A DNA stretch of 60,026 nt, taken from contig CAYUCE010000004.1 in assembly GCA_964443275.1 (NCBI GenBank), forward strand, positions 1-60,026. The letters run 5' to 3'. The stretch comes from CAYUCE01 sp964443275 (GTDB taxonomy: Bacteria; Bipolaricaulota; Bipolaricaulia; CAYUCE01). Both the position numbers and the translations under genes were made by a program. The notes beneath the pieces are model-generated. The model did no database searches. It saw nothing but the letters and a program-made list of their open reading frames with translations, and was not told where the DNA came from. Positions 23,440 through 31,847 of this stretch are shown here, in pieces. Position 1 is the first letter of the stretch, and every line of letters starts with the position of its first letter.

Positions 23440-23831
23440 AACTTAAGGAGGGGAAGGAAGGGGCCCTGGAGTAACGTAAGGGTACGGGGGTGGAGGACCC
23501 CTTCCCTCGGGATAAATCAAAGTGGGATATTCTTATTGTATAAGTGAGAATTATCTTTAATCATAACCTGCCCTCGTAAGAATTGTTGGTGATTTGAACC
23601 TGCTTGTAGACTTAATCCATCCGCGCTCTTAGCCATTTAAAGCTGGGACTTCGGAAGGTATAAGTTTAAGAGCGGATTTAGGAGTTTTGTCCTTCCCTAA
23701 TCCGCCACGTCTTCAGAGGTCCAAACGGCAGGATAGAGTAAGATCGCCTATATTGGGGAAGGTTTACAAAATTTTGCATTTTGAGTAACTTTTTGCTTTT
23801 CATTTCTGTTTGGACCTCCTGATTTATGAGT
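23440..23831 (-). ncRNA. Candidate structured RNA or long leader (unidentified)
   Basis: No gene explains this roughly 400-bp stretch, but it is full of paired elements and begins just after a perfect minus-strand promoter. Stems: AGGTCCAAAC (23717-23726) with GTTTGGACCT (23808-23817); GCGGATTTAGG (23672-23682) with CCTAATCCGC (23696-23705); TAAGAGC (23667-23673) with GCTCTTA (23625-23631), which competes with the previous stem; and GGAAGGGG (23456-23463) with CCCCTTCC (23498-23505), GC-rich and followed on the minus strand by a pyrimidine-rich stretch that could end transcription. I do not recognise RNase P, tmRNA, SRP, 6S or a known riboswitch core. A 41-codon frame (23678-23803) with AGGAGG 11 bases upstream also lies inside. 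Confidence 0.4.
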
Positions 23832-23837
23832 TAAGAA

Positions 23838-23866
23838 ATTATAGCAGAGAGTTTAAAATTTGTCAA
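23838..23866 (-). promoter_or_regulatory. Perfect consensus promoter facing the structured region
   Basis: Minus strand: TTGACA (23861-23866), 17-base spacer, TATAAT (23838-23843). Predicted transcription start is about 23831. Confidence 0.75.
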
Positions 23867-23936
23867 ATAACCGAATCGCCAACCGGCCCTTTCATAAATT
23901 CCTACCTTTAAATTGCAGTTCTAGTTTGTACTGTAC

Positions 23937-23966
23937 TTGCAGGATATAAGAGGCTTTTCGTATACT
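23937..23966 (+). promoter_or_regulatory. Promoter of trpS
   Basis: TTGCAG (23937-23942), 18-base spacer, TATACT (23961-23966); the predicted leader is under 50 bases, too short for a T-box. Confidence 0.55.
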
Positions 23967-24020
23967 ACCCACCTAATAGCTTACGGATAAACAAGCGTAA
24001 AGTAACAGGTGATTGCAAAT

Positions 24021-25001
24021 ATGTCCGAAAAGAAGGTCTTCTCAGGGGTGCAACCTACTGGTGAACTCCACATTGGGAATTATTTTGGAGCTATCAAGAA
24101 TTGGGTCAGTTTGCAAGATCAATACAGGTGCATCTATTGCATAGTTGATTACCATTCTCTTACCTCATATCCCGACCCGGATACCCTTACCCAACGTTCT
24201 TTAGAGTTAGCCGAAAATTATATTGCTTGTGGGATAGACCCTGCCAAATCCCTATTTTTCATACAATCTCAAGTTCCCGAGCATACTGAACTAGCCTGGA
24301 TATTAAGCTGTGTAACTTCCTACGGTGATCTGACTAGAATGACTCAATTCAAACAGAGAATGTCTGAAGACGAGCAGGTAAACGCAGGACTCTTCAACTA
24401 CCCGGTTTTGATGGCCGCTGATATTTTGATCTATCGAGCCAGCCTGGTCCCGGTGGGAGAAGATCAAATTCAGCACCTGGAGATAACTCGAAGAATTGCC
24501 AGAAGATTCAATAGTCAATATAGCGACTTCTTTCCGGAGCCCGAACCTTACCTAACTACCGGTTCTCGTATAAAATCCACTTCTGATCCCTCTCAAAAGA
24601 TGAGTGCTCACTTAGGTCCAAAACATTATATTGGAATCATGGAATCGGAGGATCAAATATGGGAGAAGATAAAAACTGCAGTGACGGACACAGGCCTAGA
24701 AGAAGGAAAAGAAATGAGTCCCGGAGTAGAAAACTTATTCACTCTCCTTAAGTTAACTGCAGATAAAGATATCATAGAGGAGATGGAAGAGAAATTTGAG
24801 ACGGGGGAGCTTATGTACAAGAAATTGAAAGAGGTCGTTTTCGAAAACTTGAGGAAGAAACTTAAACCAATTAGAGATAAAAAAAGAAGCCTTGATAAAA
24901 AAGATGTAAAAGAGGTACTTAATAAAGGAGCAAAAGAGGCTAGAGAAATAGCTCAAAGGAATATAAAGAAGGTAAGAAAGCTGGTGGGTGTACAGCTGTA
25001 A
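24021..25001 (+). CDS. trpS: Tryptophanyl-tRNA synthetase
   Basis: 326 residues from ATG 24021, with AGGTGA 8 bases upstream; a GTG at 24009 is less likely. Class I signatures: FSGVQPTGELHIGNYFGAI (HIGH box as HIGN) and the KMSKS loop as SQKMSAHLGPKHY, plus the tryptophan-site region MAADILIYRASLVPVGEDQ. Cytoplasmic enzyme charging tRNA-Trp. Length and motif order are normal for the bacterial form. It stands alone between its own promoter and the radical SAM gene. Confidence 0.96.
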   Translation: MSEKKVFSGVQPTGELHIGNYFGAIKNWVSLQDQYRCIYCIVDYHSLTSYPDPDTLTQRSLELAENYIACGIDPAKSLFFIQSQVPEHTELAWILSCVTSYGDLTRMTQFKQRMSEDEQVNAGLFNYPVLMAADILIYRASLVPVGEDQIQHLEITRRIARRFNSQYSDFFPEPEPYLTTGSRIKSTSDPSQKMSAHLGPKHYIGIMESEDQIWEKIKTAVTDTGLEEGKEMSPGVENLFTLLKLTADKDIIEEMEEKFETGELMYKKLKEVVFENLRKKLKPIRDKKRSLDKKDVKEVLNKGAKEAREIAQRNIKKVRKLVGVQL

Positions 25002-25092
25002 TTGCTTGCAGTCTGATTCTAACTTTTATAAACTAGCCTATCTTAGACAAATTGTTATTTTTACTTCAACTTAAATAAAGGTGAACATAAAT

Positions 25093-26514
25093 ATGGAAAA
25101 TATAAATGAGATAGTACTTATAGAGCCTAAATCACCCGGAGAGCATTTCTTCCGGTTTGCTAAACTTCCCCGCCTGGGCACCCCGCTTCTGGGTGCGATA
25201 TTAAAGAAACTTGGCTACAGGGTAAAGATCTTTTGTGAAGATCTAGCCACAATTGATTGGAATCAGGTTTTAAATGCCGATTTGGTAGGCATATCAACTA
25301 TAACTTCTACCGCCACTCGGGCATACCAAATGGTGGATAAACTAAAGGAAGCGAGCAAAAACATCCCCGTAGTTATGGGAGGGCCACACGTAACGTTTAT
25401 GCCCGAGGAGGCTTTAGGGCAAGGAGCAGATTACGTAGTCAGGGGAGAGGGGGAAGAAACCCTGGTTGAGCTCCTGGATCATTTAGAGCATGGTGACCAA
25501 AAGCCAGAAGACGTAAAAGGCCTATCATTTAGTAATGGCAGTAGCTTTGTACATACTCCCGATAGAAGTTTTAAAGCTGATCTGGACGACTTACCGTATC
25601 CTGATTTCACCCTGGTGGAGGGAGCAGAGAACATAAGCTTGATCCCTATTCAGACCTCCCGGGGGTGCCCCCATAATTGCAAGTTTTGCTCGGTTTGGAA
25701 GATGTTCGGGCGCAACTACCGCACACGCAGCGTAGAAGGTGTAACAGAAGAGCTTAAATCTCTATCTAAGCAACTACCTAAATCTCATATCTTCTTCTAT
25801 GACGACAATTTTTCTGCTCACCCGGAAAGGACGAAGCATCTACTGGATAATATGCTCAGAGAAGATTTGATACCTCATTCTTGGTCAGCGCAGGAAAGCG
25901 TCAAAATCTCTAAAGACCAGGAGTTGCTTGCACTGATGGAGAAAAGCGGGTGTCGCCATCTCTGTCTGGGTCTGGAATCAATTGACCCTGATGTATTAGA
26001 TGACTATGGTAAAAGGCAAACCGTTGGAGAAATCAAAAATTCCATCCAGGCCCTACATGATCATAATCTATCCGTACACGGGATGTTTGTGTTCGGAGGG
26101 GAAAACGATAAACCTTCCACGGTCAGAGAGACACTGGATTTCTCATTAAACAATCAAATTGACACCGCCCAGTATTCTATCCTTACCCCTTTTCCGGGAA
26201 CTACCATATACCAGGAATTAAGCGAACAAGGAAGGATATTTGCTGAGGGGGTTGATCAGTGGAAGAATTATGACGCCCACCACGTAGTTTATCAACCTAA
26301 TTTGATGAGTCCTCTTAAGCTCCAAAACTCAGTGATCGAGGCTATGGCTCGTTTTTACTCCTCTTGGCGTGGAGTTAAATCAGTTATAAAGGGCAAATTC
26401 AGAAACTCCTTCTTTGCTTTCTACGGTCATCACCTGGTTAAAAAGTGGAGGAGACAAAATCAAGAATTTCTAAATAACTTGAAAAAACGGGGGATTGAGA
26501 CCTTATCGGCATAA
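25093..26514 (+). CDS. B12-binding-domain radical SAM protein
   Basis: 473 residues from ATG 25093 (AAGGTGA 8 bases upstream). Residues about 10-145 form a cobalamin-binding-like Rossmann domain (RLGTPLLGAILKKLGYRV, NADLVGISTITSTATRAY, VVMGGPHVTFMPEEAL, VVRGEGEETL). The radical SAM core follows, with the cluster motif CPHNCKFC (Cx3CxxC) after QTSRG. The C-terminal 120 residues include DFSLNNQIDTAQYSILTPFPGT. Members include B12-dependent methylases and ring-forming enzymes on lipids, tetrapyrroles and natural products; the substrate here is unknown. Its stop abuts the convergent rpmF stop. Confidence 0.9.
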   Translation: MENINEIVLIEPKSPGEHFFRFAKLPRLGTPLLGAILKKLGYRVKIFCEDLATIDWNQVLNADLVGISTITSTATRAYQMVDKLKEASKNIPVVMGGPHVTFMPEEALGQGADYVVRGEGEETLVELLDHLEHGDQKPEDVKGLSFSNGSSFVHTPDRSFKADLDDLPYPDFTLVEGAENISLIPIQTSRGCPHNCKFCSVWKMFGRNYRTRSVEGVTEELKSLSKQLPKSHIFFYDDNFSAHPERTKHLLDNMLREDLIPHSWSAQESVKISKDQELLALMEKSGCRHLCLGLESIDPDVLDDYGKRQTVGEIKNSIQALHDHNLSVHGMFVFGGENDKPSTVRETLDFSLNNQIDTAQYSILTPFPGTTIYQELSEQGRIFAEGVDQWKNYDAHHVVYQPNLMSPLKLQNSVIEAMARFYSSWRGVKSVIKGKFRNSFFAFYGHHLVKKWRRQNQEFLNNLKKRGIETLSA

Positions 26515-26700
26515 TTAATCTTCTTCAGATATTTTTACTACTTGTTGGCCCTTATAATATCCGCAAGCTAAACATACCCGATGGGGTAGTTTGGGTTCAT
26601 GGCAGTGAGGACATTCACTGACTGTAACCGGTCCCATTTTTTTATTAGCTCTTCTGGTTCTTTTCTTTGATCTGGAAACTCTATTTTTTGGAACTGCCAT
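26515..26700 (-). CDS. rpmF: Ribosomal protein bL32
   Basis: 61 residues beginning MAVPKNRVSRSKKRTRRA, with a four-cysteine zinc ribbon (CPHC and CLAC flanking EPKLPHRV). This is the zinc-binding (C+) form. AAGGAG precedes the ATG. It is convergent with the radical SAM gene; the frequent neighbours yceD and plsX are not present. Confidence 0.96.
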   Translation of the reverse strand: MAVPKNRVSRSKKRTRRANKKMGPVTVSECPHCHEPKLPHRVCLACGYYKGQQVVKISEED

Positions 26701-26735
26701 ATCTTCTCCTTAATTTATAATCGAGAGTGTGATTT

Positions 26736-26764
26736 ATTTTATCATTTCAAAATGAGGATTGCAA
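26736..26764 (-). promoter_or_regulatory. Promoter of rpmF
   Basis: Minus strand: TTGCAA (26759-26764), 17-base spacer, TAAAAT (26736-26741). Confidence 0.55.
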
Positions 26765-26792
26765 CGGGGGGGGCGGGAAAGGGCCCAACAAG

Positions 26793-26821
26793 TTGCCTGA
26801 TTATACTCCAAATATTATACT
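26793..26821 (+). promoter_or_regulatory. Promoter of the flavoprotein/folM/folB operon
   Basis: TTGCCT (26793-26798), 17-base spacer, TATACT (26816-26821), 32 bases before the ATG at 26854, back to back with the rpmF promoter. Confidence 0.55.
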
Positions 26822-26853
26822 AATTTATTGAAAGCTCATAGGGGGTTTTAGAT

Positions 26854-28059
26854 ATGCCAAAAGGTGAGTACAAATATGTAATCATAGGTGGCGGATTGGC
26901 CGGAGCTTCCGCTATCGGAGGCATCAGGAAAGAAGATAAAGATGGTTCTATCTTGCTAATCGGTAAAGAAAATCATCTGCCCTACAATCGCCCTCCCCTC
27001 TCCAAGGATCTCTGGTTTGGGAAAAAAGAGGAAGAGGAGATATTTATCAATAAAAAAGATTATTACAAAGAAAATGATGTTGATTTGGCCTTAAACTGCG
27101 AGGTAGTTGAACTTGACCCCTCTAATCACTTAGTTACTGACCGTGAAGGCGTTGATTATCAGTATAAAAAGTTACTGATTGCCACCGGAGGAGAGCCCAA
27201 GAGACTGGATATTCCCGGTGGAGATTTGGAGGAAATTTTTTATTATCGCTACCTGGATGACTATCGGGAATTAAAATCTCAACTTTCAGAGGGGGACTCA
27301 GCCCTAATTATCGGGGGTGGCTTCATCGGAGCGGAGATGGCCGCCGCACTTGCCACCCAAAAAGTAGCCGTAACTATGGTATTTCCGGAAAGTTATCTTT
27401 TAAAGAACATATTCCCAGAAGGTTTAGGAAGGCATATTCAGGATGATTACCAGCAACACGGAATCCAGGTCTTACCCAACGATTTACCAATTTCCATTAA
27501 GGTTAGAAAAGAGGGTTATATAACGGAAACCAAAAACGAAACGAAAATAACCTCGGATCTCTTGATAGGGGGGATAGGAATATCTCCTTCACTGGATTTA
27601 GCTCTAAGTGGAGGTTTGAAAGTTGAAAACGGCATTTCAGTTAACAAATATCTTCAAACCTCTAACCCGGATGTTTACGCTGCCGGTGACAATGCCTACT
27701 TTCCCTATTCTGTATTGAATAAAAAAATGCGCATAGAACACTGGGACAATGCATTAAGTCAAGGCGAATACGCGGGGAGGAATATGACCGGAGCAAAGGA
27801 ACCTTTCACTTATATGCCCTACTTTTACTCAGATCTATTCGACTTTGGCTTTGAAGCGGTAGGAGAGGTCGACACAAAGCTGGAGATGGTTGCCGATTGG
27901 AAGGAAGAATACAAAAAGGGCGTGATTTATTATCTTAAAGAGGGGGTCCTAAAAGGGGCCATGCTCTGTAATCTATGGGGAAAGAAAGACCGGGCAAGAG
28001 AGCTGATTAAAAAAGGTAAACCTATATCTCCCCGAGACTTAAGAGGGACCATTGATTAG
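26854..28059 (+). CDS. FAD-dependent NAD(P)H oxidoreductase (ferredoxin-reductase / AIF-like)
   Basis: 401 residues. Two Rossmann motifs: FAD site YVIIGGGLAGASAIGGIR at the N-terminus and NAD(P) site ALIIGGGFIGAEMAAALAT near residue 150. Also PYNRPPLSKDLW (FAD contact typical of ferredoxin reductases and AIF), the LLIATGGEPKRL motif and the C-terminal FAD motif DVYAAGDNAYFP. The last 100 residues resemble the AIF/reductase C-terminal domain (RIEHWDNALSQGEYAGRNM). It likely reduces a small redox partner or a quinone with NAD(P)H. First gene of a short operon with the pteridine reductase and folB genes. Confidence 0.9.
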   Translation: MPKGEYKYVIIGGGLAGASAIGGIRKEDKDGSILLIGKENHLPYNRPPLSKDLWFGKKEEEEIFINKKDYYKENDVDLALNCEVVELDPSNHLVTDREGVDYQYKKLLIATGGEPKRLDIPGGDLEEIFYYRYLDDYRELKSQLSEGDSALIIGGGFIGAEMAAALATQKVAVTMVFPESYLLKNIFPEGLGRHIQDDYQQHGIQVLPNDLPISIKVRKEGYITETKNETKITSDLLIGGIGISPSLDLALSGGLKVENGISVNKYLQTSNPDVYAAGDNAYFPYSVLNKKMRIEHWDNALSQGEYAGRNMTGAKEPFTYMPYFYSDLFDFGFEAVGEVDTKLEMVADWKEEYKKGVIYYLKEGVLKGAMLCNLWGKKDRARELIKKGKPISPRDLRGTID

Positions 28060-28094
28060 GCCTCTCAAATAGGAGAAAATTTTATTTATAAAAG

Positions 28095-28838
28095 ATGGGT
28101 AAAGAAACACTGCGTGGAAAAACTGCTTTGATCACCGGCTCCGCCAAGCGATTAGGTAAGGCGGTGGCTTTGGCCTTGGCGGAACAAGGGGTAAATGTAG
28201 TCATCCACTACAATAAATCGGAAGAAAAAGCCAGACAACTACAAGCCGAAATTTCTGGTTTGGGCGTGAAATCGTGGGCAAGTCAGGCCGATTTTTCGAA
28301 CCAAAAAGGATATGAAAAGCTAATTAAAGAAGCAAAAGAGCACGCCGGCCATTTGGATATCTTGATTAATAACGCCTCTATCTTTCCTAAAAGCAGTTTA
28401 TTTAATCTAACCCTTGATGAGTTAAATGAAAGTCTCAAAATCAACGCCTGGGCTCCTTTTATCCTAGCAAGAGAATTTGCCCGCCGGGTTCAGAAGGGGA
28501 AGATAATAAATTTCCTAGATACCCGGATAACCGGCTATGTAAAAGAGCATGTAGCCTATTATCTAAGTAAGAAGCTGTTGGCCACTTTAACTAGAATGTG
28601 TGCGCTCCAGTTCGCTCCCCATATTACTGTCAATGGGATAGCTCCGGGATTGATACTACCCCCGGAAGGAAAAGGCAAAGATTACCTGGCTCAAAAAAGT
28701 GGCCAAGTTCCACTAAAAACCCACGGTGACCCCACAGATATAACCCAGGCGGTTCTTTACTTGTTAAACAACACATTTATTACCGGCCAAATTATCTACA
28801 TAGATGGAGGTCAGCACTTGGCTTATGACTACGGATAA
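28095..28838 (+). CDS. Short-chain dehydrogenase, pteridine/dihydrofolate reductase-like (FolM type)
   Basis: 247 residues. NADPH motif TGSAKRLGKAVA matches TGxxxRxG of pteridine reductases, rather than the TGxxxGIG of ordinary SDRs. Then NNASIF, the catalytic D/Y/K region FLDTRITGYVKEHVAYYLSKK, and the C-terminal ITGQIIYIDGGQH. PTR1/FolM enzymes reduce dihydropteridines or dihydrofolate. The next gene, folB, overlaps by 14 bases, supporting a folate or tetrahydropterin role. No standard DHFR (folA) is present in the window, so this may supply that activity (inference). Confidence 0.85.
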   Translation: MGKETLRGKTALITGSAKRLGKAVALALAEQGVNVVIHYNKSEEKARQLQAEISGLGVKSWASQADFSNQKGYEKLIKEAKEHAGHLDILINNASIFPKSSLFNLTLDELNESLKINAWAPFILAREFARRVQKGKIINFLDTRITGYVKEHVAYYLSKKLLATLTRMCALQFAPHITVNGIAPGLILPPEGKGKDYLAQKSGQVPLKTHGDPTDITQAVLYLLNNTFITGQIIYIDGGQHLAYDYG

Positions 28839-29190
28839 GATACATATTAACGATCTTGTGGGCCGCTGCATTATAGGTCTAAAGGAGGAAGAAAGGCAAG
28901 AAAAACAGGAAGTAATCATTAACATTACCCTGTTTACCGATCTGAAGAAAGCGGCCAAAACCGATCGTTTAGAGGATACAGTAGACTATAGTCAGCTCAA
29001 GGGGGATATACTAAATACGGTGGAAAATTCCAAATTTCATTTAATTGAGTCCCTGGCGGAAGAGGTCGCTGATATTTGCTTAAAAAATAAAAAAATAAAA
29101 CAAGTTAAAGTCTCGGTCCAAAAACCGGGTGCACTTAGATTTACAAAAAGTGCGGAGGTAGAGATAACCCGTTCCAATGCCGGTGATTAA
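28825..29190 (+). CDS. folB: Dihydroneopterin aldolase
   Basis: 121 residues from ATG 28825, overlapping the preceding gene by 14 bases. FolB motifs: DLVGRCIIGLKEEERQEKQEV with the conserved Glu, VDYSQLKGDIL, FHLIESLAEEVADICL and the catalytic Lys in VSVQKPGALRF. It splits dihydroneopterin to 6-hydroxymethyl-dihydropterin and glycolaldehyde in folate synthesis. The translationally coupled pair with a FolM-like reductase is notable. folP and folK are not adjacent. Confidence 0.93.
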   Translation: MTTDKIHINDLVGRCIIGLKEEERQEKQEVIINITLFTDLKKAAKTDRLEDTVDYSQLKGDILNTVENSKFHLIESLAEEVADICLKNKKIKQVKVSVQKPGALRFTKSAEVEITRSNAGD

Positions 29191-29229
29191 AAGCCGGCTC
29201 TCCTGGACGGTCAGTAGATTCAATCTTTT

Positions 29230-30267
29230 TTATAATGAATAATCTCTGTCTGTAGATTCCTCCAAGTAGGCGGCGATTAAATCTATGGCAGATTGAATAT
29301 CCTCTTTATTCGCCGTTTCTACCACCGTATGAACATAACGGGTAGGAACGGAGATGGTTACACTGGCTACCCCTTCCTTGGTAAGCTGTAGGGCACCGGC
29401 ATCCGTCCCACCTTTAGGGAGAATCTCCATTTGGTACCTTATCCCCTGCTTCTCAGCAATTTGTCGCAATTCATCAACCAGTTTGGGATTGGATATGGAT
29501 GCAGAATCCTTTATCTTTATTGCACAGCCCTGGCCTAACTTGGTTATCTGGTCCGGTTCCTCCACGCCGGGTACGTCACAGGCCGCAGTTACATCACAAG
29601 CGATACCTACATCCGGGGAGATTTCGTAACTGGAGGTCCGGGCACCTCTAAGGCCTACCTCTTCCTGAGTGGTGGCTACTAAGAAAACGTCACCGCGGTG
29701 TTTCTTGGCCTTTCTTAAGGCTTCGATAATTACATAAACTCCAACTCTATCATCCAAAGCCTTTCCAGAAACTATTCTTTCACCTTCCACAAACTCCTGT
29801 TTTAAAGTGACCGGATCTCCCACTTTAATTTTTTGGCTCACTTCCTCTTTATCCATACCTAAATCAACAAACAAATTTTTGATCTTGATAGGCTTTTCTT
29901 TTTCTTCCTTTTCCAGAATATGTACGGGTTTTGAACCCACAGACCCAATGTAATCGCCATGGCGGCCGTGGACTACTACTCGCTGTGCTAACAGGACTCT
30001 GTCATCAAATCCACCCAGCGGTTCGATCTTTAAAAACCCGCTTTCTGAATCGATATGCTTTACTATGAAGCCTATTTCATCCATGTGGCCGGCAAGCATT
30101 ATTGCCGGTCCAACACCTTCACCTTTCTTCTTGCTGATTACATTGCCTAATACGTCAGTTTTTACCTCATCCATTAAGCCCTTTAGTTCATCTATTATGA
30201 TCTTTCTAACCCTTTCTTCCCGGCCGGGTACTCCGGGTGTTTCGGATAATCGGCGTAACAGCTCCAT
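29230..30267 (-). CDS. M42 family aminopeptidase/deacylase (glutamyl aminopeptidase-like)
   Basis: 345 residues from ATG 30267, with AAGGAG 7 bases upstream. All metal ligands of the di-zinc M42 family are visible: H in LAGHMDEIGFIV, bridging D in GKALDDRVGVYV, the catalytic EE in ATTQEEVGLRGA, D in GIACDVTAA and H in RYVHTVVE. The PDZ-like inserted domain lies around residues 75-165. Cytoplasmic, usually a dodecameric shell that trims peptides from the N-terminus. Convergent with folB; transcribed downstream of the M1 peptidase with a 47-base gap. Confidence 0.93.
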   Translation of the reverse strand: MELLRRLSETPGVPGREERVRKIIIDELKGLMDEVKTDVLGNVISKKKGEGVGPAIMLAGHMDEIGFIVKHIDSESGFLKIEPLGGFDDRVLLAQRVVVHGRHGDYIGSVGSKPVHILEKEEKEKPIKIKNLFVDLGMDKEEVSQKIKVGDPVTLKQEFVEGERIVSGKALDDRVGVYVIIEALRKAKKHRGDVFLVATTQEEVGLRGARTSSYEISPDVGIACDVTAACDVPGVEEPDQITKLGQGCAIKIKDSASISNPKLVDELRQIAEKQGIRYQMEILPKGGTDAGALQLTKEGVASVTISVPTRYVHTVVETANKEDIQSAIDLIAAYLEESTDRDYSL

Positions 30268-30302
30268 CAAATCACTCCTTGTTGTATTAAATTACTTCTA
30301 GC

Positions 30303-30320
30303 CCGTGAGATTCCTCACGG
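30303..30320 (-). other. Short stem-loop overlapping the M1 peptidase stop
   Basis: CCGTGAG (30303-30309) and CTCACGG (30314-30320) form a 7-bp stem with a 4-base loop that includes the stop codon at 30315-30317. No U-run follows, so it is not a standard terminator; it may damp read-through into the M42 gene. Confidence 0.4.
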
Positions 30321-31747
30321 ATATTGGGTCTCCCCTTGTCTTCCCCTATTGGAAAACCAGCGGTTATTCAATCGGTTTTCTTCCAATATGAGTCCTTTAG
30401 GATCGATTTTTATGCTCTCCATTGTTCCGTTTGACCGTATGGTGAATGTGGTTGAGTCAGATTTTGCCTCCATGAATTTTATTATTTTTTCCTCTCTTCC
30501 ATTGATATTTAAAGAAATTTCTATCTGAACCGGCATTATTGCCTCGCCGGCCCGTTTTACTTCAAACCTATGCACATAATGCGGGTAATCTCCATCCAGA
30601 GCGACCTCGGAGGTGACTGAGGTTACAAAGAAATCAAGCTTTTTCGTTGTGGTCAGCCACTGGTCAAAAAACCAGTCATAGTTTTGGCCAACTACAGTAT
30701 GAGCTGTAGCCACAAAATCTCGCACCTGCGCATTTTTAAACTTATATTGACTGTAGTATTGGCGCAAGACCTCTATTAATAGATCTTCACCCCAAAGATT
30801 TTCTAACATCCATAGGATGCCCGATCCCTTTTCGTAAATTACCTTAAAATATGAGTTTATGGAACTAAAATCATTAGACGAGGTCAACACCGGTATCCCC
30901 ACTTCTTCAAAATCGGCTGAGTGGCGAACTGACCGGGGATTATGGCCATCGCTTATCAGGTACTTTTCGGTAGAATAAACGGTAAATCCTTCATCCAGCC
31001 AAGGTTGGTCAATTTCATCATTACCCACTGTCCCATACCACCACTGATGGGCGACTTCGTGTACCACTTCTCTCATCTCTCCCCCGCCTATGGTTACTAT
31101 ACCCGGATATTCCATCCCTCCACCTACTTCAACTTCAGCTACAGTTAAATTCTGGTAGGCGTATTTTCCAAACAGTTGACTAAAGTATTTCAAAGCCTTC
31201 AACCCATACTGGCCAATATCTTTATTATTTGAATTTAAATAAAGGGTTCTAAGCACTACATCTTCCCATCTGTACTCCATCACCTGGTACTTTTTGCTCG
31301 CTACCCAGGTGAAATCATGAACGTTTTGAGCTTCAAACTCCAGCGTCTTGGTGCCATCCGAGTTGTGGGTGGTTTTATGTAAACTTCCGGTGGCTCCTAC
31401 CACCATTTGGTTAGGCACAGTTATTTGAACCCGATAATTTCCAAAATCGGCGTAAAATTCACCCAAATAACGATACGGGTTCAAATTCCAACCTGTCTGG
31501 TCGTAAACCACTATTTTAGGATACCATTTGCTGATGGTATAAACCCCGTTTCTATGACCTGATCTCACCCCCCACCGTGCGGCCATTTTGGATTGATCGG
31601 TGGTTTCCATTAAATCGTAAGTAAATTCTATTTCTAACTCAATTGTTTTATGAAAATCTAAAGCTTGGTTTAAGTCTATTTTCATCAAAGTATCCTGGAT
31701 GCTGTAATGGGGAGTCTGATTTCCAACCCTAATATTTTCTATTTGCA
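30315..31747 (-). CDS. M1 family metallopeptidase, 5' end lost in the assembly gap
   Basis: 476 residues are present; the frame is open to the edge of the N-run at 31748, so the N-terminus (signal and first strands) is missing. An internal TTG-ATG at 31688-31683 should not be taken as the start: the 19 codons before it (IENIRVGNQTPHY and onward) continue the beta-domain. The gluzincin core is complete: the aminopeptidase motif GGGMEYPG, HEVAHQWW with both zinc His, and the third ligand Glu in NDEIDQPWLDEGF, plus a downstream VYSTEKYL. The C-terminal 120 residues are beta-rich. Exported or surface aminopeptidase, most like the TTHA/DUF-type bacterial M1 forms. Probably co-transcribed with the M42 peptidase. 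Confidence 0.88.
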
Positions 31748-31847
31748 NNNNNNNNNNNNNNNNNNNNNNNNNNNNNNNNNNNNNNNNNNNNNNNNNNNNN
31801 NNNNNNNNNNNNNNNNNNNNNNNNNNNNNNNNNNNNNNNNNNNNNNN
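31748..31847. other. Assembly gap (100 N)
   Basis: Exactly 100 ambiguous bases, the usual placeholder for a gap of unknown size. Both flanking frames are open into it: the M1 peptidase on the left (minus) and glmU on the right (plus). GlmU alone lacks about 75 residues, so the true gap must be larger than 100 bases. Confidence 0.99.

Noticed and set aside
23585..23610. GGTTCAAATC on the minus strand, like a tRNA T-arm
   Set aside because: The flanking bases do not form the 5-bp T-stem and no anticodon arm or acceptor stem can be found.
23400..24008. T-box leader for trpS
   Set aside because: No GGTGG-type T-box sequence or AGTA bulge on the plus strand, and the trpS promoter at 23937 leaves a leader of under 50 bases.
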